In this document: positions 12,122 through 21,700 of the stretch, one piece after another
Numbering within the stretch: position 1 is the first letter of the stretch
Layout of the letters: the number at the start of each line of letters is the position of its first letter
NCBI GenBank assembly: GCA_019614645.1
Contig: JABWDB010000031.1
Location: 1,364,001 to 1,428,000, forward strand
DNA length: 64,000 nucleotides
Reading direction: 5' to 3'
Source of the DNA: Stratiolaelaps scimitus
Lineage: Eukaryota; Arthropoda; Arachnida; Mesostigmata; Laelapidae
Position numbers and translations under genes: made by a program
Notes under the pieces: model-generated
Told to the model about the DNA's origin: nothing
Databases searched by the model: none
What the model saw: the letters and a program-made list of their open reading frames with translations, nothing else

Positions 12122-12843
12122 GTTCTATAGCATGAAGCTTTGCAATGAATCTACTAGTTCGATCAGCTGCACCAGCACGAGATACATCTTATTTATCGAT
12201 CTTACTAAGAATAAATTGCGGGACATCATCAACAGAAACTTAGCAAGGCAAGTTATGTATGTTACAATTCCAGGGCATGGCACAGCGTGTTCGACTACCG
12301 TTTAAACAGCTCAATATTGTACATTAAATCATAAAGGCTGCATGTTGGCTGAGCATTTGGGGATATAGACTAGTGATTGTCTAATCAGGGTAATCATTAA
12401 GCAGTACGATTGAAGCCAATACGAAAACTGGATCTCAAGCTCCCCAAATATTAATAAATATCTTTTAGAATAGAATCGACTGTTTAGTTATCGGGGCAGC
12501 AGCCGGGATCTATTCTGGTTTTAATTAGAGAGAGAACTTGCTTAGAAAACTCGGTCATCTTAAGCGCAAAATTCCTCCGACACGGCTGCCTTAGATTATT
12601 ATATGTCACATTTTGCATGATTTATTAATCTATTCCCGAACCGTTAGCTGTTCGAAAAATACATAGCAGTAATGTGCATTGCCGATTTCATTCGACACAA
12701 AATAATAACTGAAGCTGCCGCGGGATCGCGCAGCCAATTGCAATGGATTCACTCAACGGTGCCGATAAATTACCAAGATCATAGCCAAAATAAGAACAAA
12801 ACATACAGCCGATTGGGCCATATATAATCAATCAATCATATAT

Positions 12844-12895
12844 ACGTTTATTTACGAAACTGCAATTGTACAAAAGCTGAAGTTCTCGTTAAATA
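12844..12895 (-). repeat. SINE-B tail fragment
   Basis: GTTTATTTACGAAACTGCAA followed by TTGTACAAAAGCTGAAGTTC parallels the 3' portion of SINE-B at 15260-15310. The head is missing or unrecognisable. Confidence 0.55.
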
Positions 12896-12944
12896 GTGCT
12901 AAACAGCACATGCCGCACCGTTCGGCTATTTCGAAAATACGTAG

Positions 12945-13155
12945 ATTGTAAATAAAGCTTAAATAAATTCGTTGTAAATAAAGCTCAGACGATGAGAGGG
13001 TCCCGCAGAGATCAGTCATGCCTTTTTCTGCTATCGTCTCAGCGCCACGCGGTCCCTGTGGGCCCTAGCCTCCGGCCCAGCACATTATCCGACCACCGGG
13101 CCTATCCAATATTCCCCACAAATTTGGTGCCGTGACCAGGATTCGTCGATCGGTA
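12945..13155 (+). mobile_element. Possible LTR-retroelement fragment (LTR end plus primer-binding site)
   Basis: Two copies of TTGTAAATAAAGCT (near 12946 and 12972) supply AATAAA signals of the kind found in an LTR. About 140 bases later the sequence reads CCCCACAAATTTGGTGCCGT at 13115 onwards. An LTR ending in CACA followed by a TGG-initiated tRNA-complementary site is the layout of LTR elements, and the GGTGCCGTGACCAGGAT phrase resembles Bel/Pao-type primer sites as I recall them. I found no second LTR, gag or pol, so this is a fragment at best. Confidence 0.35.
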
Positions 13156-13382
13156 GCGGGCACGTGCCTCGAGCCACGTTACGCGTTGCACCATTTTGGC
13201 AGACCCGAAAGCCACAAGACCAAGCGAGGTATCGGCATCGTCTGTGGGTGTGGGGCCTCAAAAATCAACACTCATGTATTCGAGGGCGACTTCCTGGACT
13301 TGCATATCGAAGCCATAATAATATGATTGCTGGGCACTGTTGAAGTTTTCAGAACAAAAGTGTAGAAGATATTAGACTGGTT

Positions 13383-14363
13383 ATGACTGAACTCGGAAGA
13401 GACAGGCTCGATTTACTTGGATGTCCCTTGTTTTCTGACGGATTTCGGCCAAGTTTAAAGTCACATTGTGAATTGGAAGCACACAGAGGTCTGTGTTTAA
13501 TGAGGGGTTCATTGTCTGTTGGACGAAATGTTCACTTGTTTAGAGTCTTCAGTATGTCAGATGGACGTAATCTACTCGACTTATTCAATGATCAATTTGT
13601 GGATTCTTCGTCCTTTTTGTTAAACATTTAACTTTCTCCGACAGCACAAAGACAAGCATCCCTGCCGATTGGGATGGTTGGTCTTGCTTCTTTGTCTGGA
13701 CTCAGTGTTATTGCGTCAATGTATTCGATTTCTGATCTGGTCAAGAAACTAGTACCTTAGGGCACTTGGAAGCACTTTGTATCAACCAGAGATGAACTAA
13801 CCTACTTAACAGGACACCATTAGGTGAGCTGAGGATTGAACGCAAATAGAAGCAGCCTTTTCATGAATCTGTTCAACAGTCTCTCCTTGATCATGCTTCG
13901 AGTGATGTGGAACGAGCCAGCTTGGAGGCCCTCACTAGGCCTTGGGCAGGAGCATGGAGTCATGCAATTCCCTCCTCTTATATGAGAACTGATGAACTAT
14001 ATTTGTGTGCCCTTCTCGCAGTAGGTTTCTATTTGGGAAGTAATCTATTGTAGGTTCTCTACAATCGTGTTGCTACGGGAAACCGATTGACTCTCTTGGT
14101 CATCATGGACTCTACGCCCGAGACACTCTCTATTAAACGAGACTTTGGCCAGAGGTCTTGGTTACACATCAGTTTGTTGCATTCGTGATGGGAAGCATCT
14201 TGATGGAATGTTCCTAATCCCCTATTCCAGAGGTAAGATTCTGCTTCGGGGTTGCACTGTGACAACACCTTCTTATGTCAGTCGCGGAATGATTTGGAAT
14301 ATAGCGCAAATTACCCCGATTTACGATTTTGAAGGAGCATGCGTTGTAGATAATGGATTGTAA
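13383..14363 (+). pseudogene. Decayed C-terminal part of a non-LTR retrotransposon ORF2
   Basis: Pieces in different frames follow the order of the post-polymerase region of a known LINE-type ORF2 family. First comes RLDLLGCPLFSDGFRPSLKS with GRNVHLFRVFSM (13383-13631). Next is ASLPIGMVGLASLSGLSVIA ending SISDLVKKLVP (about 13645-13758). Then ERASLEALTRPWAGAWSHAI with PSSYMRTDELYLCALL (about 13905-14053), the usual GAW..A.P block. Last is RDGKHLDGMFLIPYSRGKIL (14145-14363), matching the family's DGKRPDG..L.PW.HGR block. Frameshifts and stops between the pieces show an old inactive copy; no polymerase core is visible. Confidence 0.65.
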
Positions 14364-14511
14364 AATCCGCCTTAAAAATGTAAAAGTGTATGTTAAATGA
14401 CAATTTTTGTACATGTTGCTCGACCCTATGGACGATGAGACAGTGGTTTAACGATATTGAAGGGAAATCTTCTGTGACATTCTATTTTTCTTCGTCTATA
14501 CACATATATCT

Positions 14512-14632
14512 AGATACCGGCGTGAATTCAAAGAAAAGCTAGAAACAGAGAAATATCGAGAGGATAAAATCTTGGTGGACGGCATACTGGCCTCAAAGAT
14601 CCCACTAGCGCTCGAAGATTTTCACTAATGTT
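14512..14632 (+). other. Candidate terminal exon or relic, unrecognised
   Basis: After an acceptor-like TATATCTAG the frame reads YRREFKEKLETEKYRED, then KILVDGILASKIPLALEDFH and TAA. The composition is strongly protein-like (charged helix then hydrophobic turn), but I do not recognise the protein. It follows the LINE relic by about 150 bases and could be a remnant of it, of another element, or the last exon of an unknown gene. Confidence 0.25.
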
Positions 14633-14639
14633 TGCTGCC

Positions 14640-15245
14640 CGGTGGAATAACTTGTTGTCGATTGGTTTTCGTTCTGTGTTGCCTTATCATATTTTCGGTA
14701 CTGTCTCAATAGGCATTAACGGAATGAAGAATAATTGAAATTGCAGAGGAGCTTGCCTACGGAATCGTCAAAGTTTGGTTAGATTCTCGTAGGACTGCGT
14801 GATGTTCCGAACATTCTGTGTATGCAAATAACTTTTACAGAAAATTTTGAGATGCATTTTCGAAGCAATTACAATACAATTAATTATATTAATTGCAATT
14901 ATTTTTTCATAAGGACATTATTGTGAGCATTTTATGAGACATCACCTGCATGCAGTTGTCCTTGTCCTCCTATAAGTAAGCCTATCATAAAGGCAGAATG
15001 TATAGCCTACGATCCATTAATTATCTATCGTGCGTTGTGAAGACTGGTGGGGACTACACTCTCTTTATTTATTTATATATATTATAATTAGAGGTAGAGA
15101 CGGGCCTACCAGCATAATCCCTAGAATCCCCGCCCCCCATAATCCCTAGAAATACCGACCTACTGTATGTTTGAATAAACGATATACCTACCAGCATCAT
15201 ACGCCTATATCAGGACAATAGGCATAGTCTATCGTCTTAATAACG
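14640..15245. other. Intergenic, no gene seen
   Basis: Holds a small direct repeat CATAATCCCTAGAA (two copies, near 15113 and 15138) and nothing coding that I can support. Confidence 0.5.
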
Positions 15246-15251
15246 CAGGTA

Positions 15252-15395
15252 AATTTAAAGCTTTATTGGTTTATTAGGAACCGCAATTTTACAATGCTTA
15301 AGTTCTCTTATATGTCACACCGCGGGACTCGAACCTGCGGCCTCTGGCTATTTACAGCCAGAGACTCAGCCGTCCAAACCACCGCGCTGACGTAG
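15252..15395 (-). mobile_element. Complete tRNA-derived SINE (family SINE-B)
   Basis: Read on the minus strand, it starts with a tRNA-like head GTCAGCGCGGTGGTTTGGAC. An anticodon-arm-like palindrome CTCTGGCTG...CAGCCAGAG follows (TCTGGCT on one side, AGCCAGA on the other), then a B box GCAGGTTCGAGTCCC. After the head comes GACATATAAGAGAACTTAAG and a tail carrying AATAAACCAATAAAGC. It is about 145 bp. The same sequence, split by a LINE, is at 42962-43078 plus 45335-45405, and a diverged copy is at 52498-52635. It is a SINE rather than a functional tRNA because of the shared non-tRNA tail. Confidence 0.85.
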
Positions 15396-15559
15396 TATAT
15401 CGTATTGACTACAGTGTTAATAGTATTTGAGTAACATTGCGGTAGAGATACGCCTCACGCGCAATGTCAAATGTACATGACGATGACATGGAGATAAGGC
15501 TGTTATCATCAAACGCTTGTACGTAGGACGCAGGCAATGAGCCTATATTTCTTCGTGAA

Positions 15560-16438
15560 CTTAAGCTAAGCTCCATAATTGCTTATGGAGCATATCCTCG
15601 CGAGACAAAGGCCAGACGTATCAACGCACCTCTTCCGTCATTCATGTATGCTTAGAACCGCGCACAGAGAGAGGTTGGGGGGTCTTCCGCCCTATGAGGC
15701 CGAAGAGATCATCTCACTGAGACACCCGTCATATAGATACAGCCCGCCACTAGCACGAGATATAGTCAACGCACGCAGACACCCATTCCACCATCGCATG
15801 CCACATCGTTCGCTAACTGAACACTGTTGCCTATGGCAGCGACCGCCCACATCGATATCTCTCGTGTGGACCTGCCGCGGAGGCCGGTGGATCCCTTGCG
15901 TCGTTGACAGGAAAGGAGGATTTGCTGTTTGCGTTTGCAGTGGCCGTCTGTCTGTCAGGTCTCGTTTCCTCTCAACCAAAGAACCACCACCGCCACAGCT
16001 CTTGCCGCCGTAGCGGGAACATCGACAAGCCACCAGAGCGATACAACACAGTTCGGCGCTCTTGGTACCCCGAGATTGGCGTAGAGCGACAGACAGTCAT
16101 TTGTTCCGCAGCGGTAGTGTTGTCGTTGCCGGTCTTCCCGCTGAACCGAATTCACCGCAGAGTTGTGCGGTTTGCTACTGTGCTGGTGGTGGTGGTGGTG
16201 CGAACAGTCAACGATAGGTGGGTTCCGCCGGAGCTCGTATTTTGCCCATGGACGAGTATAGTGATTTAGAGAGGCTGGAGCTTGTCTCGGAGTGCTCTGT
16301 TTTGCTACAGGAAGCCGTGGCGGATAGTGGATCTTGTGCCGATAATAATGATTGAATGATGTGATCAGTTGTTCTTTACGTATGTCAAAATTCAGAAAAA
16401 GTGGTAAAACGGAACTTTTCTTTAAATGAAATATTGCT

Positions 16439-16472
<34 letters not shown>

Positions 16473-17700
16473 GTTATTGCTTCCCGTAGCTGTGCTCGCA
16501 GCGTATTATTTTCTACCCAAATGTATTCTCCGTATTTTAATATAAAATACCCTATCATGACTAACCTGCGGTAACGGTTCAGCTAAAGCTGAAGCCATGC
16601 ACCACGCAGAGTGTACTTAAATTTAATATCTGATATACAATAATATAAATAATTGCGAACCTATTGTATTTTCTGGACGCAAAATGTTGACAAATCGAGA
16701 ACATTCGATAAAATTAAGTGGACATCTTTTTTAACCACTTACACTCTTTCTGGATGCCTATCATCCTTTACATGAGAGAGAGAGAGTGAAATACATTTCT
16801 TACAGCGGGATAGTCACAACGACAGCTAACGCGTAGATGGACCACATTATATCAAGACAAGATATCAACGAGTTCTTAAAGGACAGCCTTAGACGTTTTT
16901 TGATTGTGGCAACCGCAGATGTCACGATAAGATCCAGTGATAACTGATAGTTCGCTATCTTCTCACCATTGTCCCTAATAGCAGGCACACACATACACAC
17001 GTTGAAGATATGCGCGCTAAGCTCGCCACCCAGTGCTATCCAGGTGTTATTATCTCGTATTGTTTTTCTATGGTGTATCGTCACGTTGTAACGGCCACCC
17101 GATCGATATCGTTTGCTCGCAGCATCGCCACTGTCGTTAGCTACTGGCGCTGTATAGACAGCCACTTGCAGACAGGTTTGCGAATGTTCTTTCCCAGCCA
17201 TCCGGCGGAGCCTCCCCAGCCGCCCCGTCGACGACGACCGCTCCGCGCGGTGCGTAGTAAACGACCTTGCGGCGTTGCTCCAGTACGGTGCAATTCTACC
17301 CTGTTTGCATGGTCGCGTAGTGGGGAAAATTCGGCAACGAAGCAAATTCAATTTAGTTCAGAACTTTGTTCGATTCTTGAAAGAGCATTTACACTTAAGT
17401 TTCCGCCAGTGTGAAAAAAAAGTGTGAAAAGGAGAGAAAATCTATTGAAAGATTGATTTACAAGTGCAACCTTGTGAGGCGCAAAAGTGCAAAAGGCAAC
17501 AACGTCCAGCTGTACATACATTAGTAGTAAAGGCAAGAAGGAAAGAGAAAAGACAGAAAAAAAACATCATATTTCTTATGTATCTGTGTTTATTCGTTCG
17601 ATGGTCGGAGCTGTTCTATTTTAGCGCCGCTTTTTCATATGCGCTAGTCCACCTTTGCTAACATCAGGGTCAGGCTGAGTTCAGAGTGATAAGTGTGAGA
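15560..17700. other. GC-richer stretch, possible promoter or untranslated region
   Basis: Base composition rises against the surroundings, especially 15600-16260 and 17000-17320. Overlapping open frames occur on both strands: 15579-16013 and 17010-17414 on plus, 16800-17351 (183 codons) on minus. None shows a recognisable domain or a convincing splice pattern. A GART promoter and 5' leader could lie here, since the GART start codon is 1-3 kb downstream and its exon has an acceptor just before the ATG. The stretch also contains (AT)n at 16441-16469. Confidence 0.3.
16441..16469. repeat. (AT)n microsatellite
   Basis: A pure TA run of about 29 bases. Confidence 0.95.
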
Positions 17701-18431
17701 GATAAGAGATTCTGAGTTGTTCACTAGGGGAGTCGATATCATATCGGTGAAAAGTGTTGACACAAAGATCGATATATTGAGTAGATTTTGCAGAGCAGTT
17801 TAATGTATACTATTAATTTTCAAAGCAAATTGTTGCATGGTGTATAATAGAGCCAGATATTTGTAAACCACGAAGATAATCTTTGCAGTAGCGCTAATGT
17901 GCTCGATTGGGAGAAGATGCATATTCTTCAATTGCCAGCGTCAATTGGTACGCGCCAACAGCTAGTGTTAAGATAATAGGTGTTAACATTTTTATCCAGA
18001 GGCATATACATGCGTAGTTCGATGATTTACTAAATACATTGACCTTCAATGACACAATGGAAGTCTTCTATGTTCGCCTTCAAAGTTGGTTCATCGATAT
18101 TGGAGTTGAGAAGATTCAATATAGAATTGTTGATATATATGCAACAATATTGTTGATCAATATACTGCGCTAGATAATGATTGAACGATACGTCATTATT
18201 GGCCCAGTGAGGGTCAGCTGAGAGTAATGTACTCACGACATCTGAGTCTAACAGTTGGCTACCTACTAAATTAGTTGGTTATTAAGACTTCGAAATTGGC
18301 GGATCATTTCGATAATACGGTCTATCTAACGTGGGCAACGTTAAGTGCCATTGAGTTAGAAGAATTCAATATGGCTGAAATTCGATGGCTATATTAGAAG
18401 CACCGAGCTTTGTGTATTCCTTCAGCTTGAT
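17701..18431. other. Upstream flank of GART, no gene seen
   Basis: No supported coding sequence. It may be a 5' leader intron of GART. Confidence 0.4.
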
Positions 18432-18555
18432 ATTATTTTATATATTAAGACACAGGTCCTCATAGTAATACCTAAAAGGTTAAGAGCTGAGGCCTGTCAC
18501 ATAGGGGAACAGCTGAGATTCAGCTTGAAAAACAATTATTATATATTAAGACACA
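18432..18555 (+). mobile_element. 5'-truncated SINE-A copy with target duplication
   Basis: About 80 bp (18455-18534) matches the 3' module of the SINE at 27190-27447 in reverse complement. Shared phrases are AGTAATACCTAAAAGGTTAA and GAGGCCTGTCACATAGGGGA. It is flanked by direct repeats containing TATATATTAAGACACA (ending 18454 and 18555), which look like the target duplication. The tRNA-like head is missing. Confidence 0.8.
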
Positions 18556-18628
18556 AGATAGTATGAAACAAGTTGTTCTAATTGGCCGCTTAATCCATTA
18601 TACATTAATGTCTCTTTCCGCCTGTACA

Positions 18629-18654
18629 TTATATATATATATATATATATATAT
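18629..18654. repeat. (AT)n microsatellite
   Basis: A TA run of about 26 bases, 140 bases before the GART start codon. Confidence 0.95.
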
Positions 18655-18744
18655 CGTCAGGCCAACGATATTTAAACGAGGTCTGAATATTTCCGACTTC
18701 TAAAGAAGATATAATTTTCCAACGATTTTCGATGTGCGTTTCAG

Positions 18745-18790
18745 TGACTCTCTGCTTAGATAAGAGCAAGGCTGACCGTTCGAACTAATT
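18745..18790 (+). other. Likely 5' UTR part of GART coding exon 1
   Basis: A pyrimidine-rich acceptor ending TTTCAG (18744) precedes 46 untranslated bases and then AATTATGG, the first coding ATG. This suggests that a non-coding leader exon lies further upstream. Confidence 0.45.
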
Positions 18791-21700
18791 ATGGCGACTG
18801 TCCTATTGCTTGGTTCCGGGGGACGGGAACATGCTCTCGCCTGGAAGTTGGGTGATTCACTTAAGGTATCGTAACGCTTAACATAAATTTACGAGCATTT
18901 CCATTGTTTTTGTCTGGGTACGCCTAAGACCAGTATAGACATTGAGCAGGAATCGTGAAATTGTAATAAAAAAAAATTTCCGGGCTGGCACACAGCCAAC
19001 ATTTAACGTCCACGATACTGCTTTCGGCATTGCTTTGTAAGACGGACCCGCAAAATTGCAGTACTTTAAAGCTAATTCATATTTATAGGTCAAGAAGGTG
19101 TTGGTGGCTCCTGGAAATGCCGGGACGGCTACAGAGAAAAAGTGTGAAAATGTTAGCAACTTGAAGATCTCTGACAATGCCGCCGTTGTTGACTTCTGCA
19201 AGAAAGAAAAGGTGGGTGGGTGCGTGCGTGGGTGACGTGAAGTTCGGTTAAATTTTCATTTCGGGGACGTAACAGCAGCCCTCGTTAAATACATAATAAC
19301 AATATGCCCATAGGTAAGCATGACCTATTTGATAGTGGAAATCGATAAACATGTTGGTGATGGCTGTTTGACATGTTTGATTTTACATACAATGCTGCGG
19401 GAGGGCTGGTACCGCCGACGTCCTGGTAGCGTTTGTTGTGCTTCATGTTAGTCTAACATAGGCACTGTGCTGCGATTCAGATCGACCTTGTTGTCGTCGG
19501 TCCGGAGGATCCTCTGGCCAATGGGGTAGCCGATGCCCTTACTGCTGCTGGAATTAAATGCTTCGGCTGCTCGAAAGCCGCCGCGCAGATCGAGGCGTCA
19601 AAGGCTTTCTCGAAGGATTTCATGGCCAAACACAATATCCCAACAGCAAAGTGAGTTGTGACACGGTTACTTATAGAACCCATAGAGGGCTAAATTAATT
19701 TGCGCCTTTTAAGCCTTTTACAATTGCTCAACATACAAAGGTTTTAGCAGCAACTAAACTACTGATCTCCATTACCTACTTAACATGAGTGATTGCATAA
19801 AGAAAGTATACTACAATTATCTCCCTTTGTATACGTGAATCCCGCCCGTCGCCCAGATACCACAATTTCACCGATCCCGAGGCAGCCAAAAAGTTCATTC
19901 GCACGGCCGATTTCAACGCTCTCGTGGTGAAGGCATCGGGATTAGCTGCCGGCAAAGGCGTTATCGTGGCAGCCAACAAGGATGAGGCTGTGGCCGCTGT
20001 TGATGCCATTAAAGCCTCAATGGGTCACGCAGGCGATACGATTGTGGTTGAAGAACTCCTCGATGGTAATGAGGTATCTGTGCTGGCGCTCTCGGACGGA
20101 AAGACTGTGTATTGTATGCCGCCAGCCCAGGATCACAAACGCTTGGAGGACGGTGACAAGGGACCGAACACTGGTGGCATGGGGGCATACTGTCCATGTC
20201 CTCTCGTTGACACAGAAATCATGAAGCGCATCGAGAACGAGGTAATCCAGAGAACAGTTGATGGCCTCCGTAATGCTGGGACTCCTTTCGTTGGCTGCCT
20301 CTTTGCCGGCCTCATGATCACAAAGGATAAGGATATCAAAGTGCTTGAATTTAACTGCCGCTTCGGTGATCCCGAGACGGAATCGGTACTTCCCCTGATG
20401 ACCTCAGATCTATATGACACATTGTTAGCTTGCATCAATGGAAACCTGCCCCGGGCCCTTCCAACGTGGAAGGAGAACACATATGCTTGTGGTATCGTTC
20501 TTGTATCTGGTGGATACCCTGGTAGCTATCCCAAGGGCAAGAAGATCACCGGCATTGAGAGTGCTACGGAGCATGGTGTGAAAGTCCTGCACGCTGGAAC
20601 GACAATTGACGCCAACGGCGATCTCGTCACATCCGGTGGCCGTGTCATGGTCTGCTTGGCACAGCACAGTGATCTACGAACTGCCAAATACCTTGCTCAG
20701 CTGGGAGCCGAGTTCGTTCACTTTGACGGCCGCTACTATAGGCGCGATATTGCCTATCGAGGAATTAGCGTGGCATGTCCCAAGGATCCGCTTACGTACT
20801 GCATGTCCGGTGTGGACATTGCGGCTGGAGATCGACTCGTTCGCAGTATTAAGTCGCTCACTGACTCAACAAAACGCCCTGGCGTTATGGGCTCCATTGG
20901 CGGTTTCGGAGGTCTGTTTGATCTCAAGGCTGCTGGGTAAGCGATTCTTTATCCTAAGATTATAGTTTATTTAAGGAGACATATTTTAGCCCGATTGCAT
21001 TCAACAAATATTCGACAAAATATTATGTACGTTTGAAGAAAGCATAGACATGGGCTTGAAATAGCCCACATACATTTAGATAAAAGAAACGACCAGTTCT
21101 CATATATTTGTTGTATATGTTCCATTTACGTTATTATCACCACTATATAATGGTTGTGACTTGACGCGATTTAGGCTCGTCAATGGAAACATCACATATC
21201 TAAATCTACGTAATATTCATAACGTGGATATATTAGCAAGGTCCTCTCAATGATGCTTACTTTCGGTCAAAAAGTACACACGTACTCTACAACCCAGTCT
21301 TATGGCCCACGTTATTGATAGATATGGACACACCCGTTGCGCTATCTCCGAGGGCACACATCAGCGATGAGATGACTAAATCCTGACAAATCGTTACTTT
21401 AATGTTCTTAAAACAATCATCATCGCAGACATCTGATGTTACCGACATTATCGCAGGTGACCACATTAATCGTCTTCACCTTCCTGCAGGTACAACAATC
21501 CAATTCTCGTCTCCGGCACGGATGGCGTGGGTACAAAGCTGAAAGTGGCGCATTCGGCCAACATTCATGACACAATTGGTATCGATCTTGTCGCCATGTG
21601 CGTCAACGATATCCTGGTTCAAGGCGCTGAACCTCTCTTCTTCCTGGATTATTTCGCATGCGGTCACCTCGACCCGGTCGCGGCGAAGGAGGTACGCGTT

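Noticed and set aside
15579..16013. 144-codon open frame upstream of GART
   Set aside because: Both strands are open here and no domain or start context distinguishes it; it may be leader or promoter DNA.
16800..17351. 183-codon minus-strand open frame
   Set aside because: It overlaps a plus-strand frame in a GC-richer region, has no signal, domain or splice context, and such length is expected by chance at that composition.
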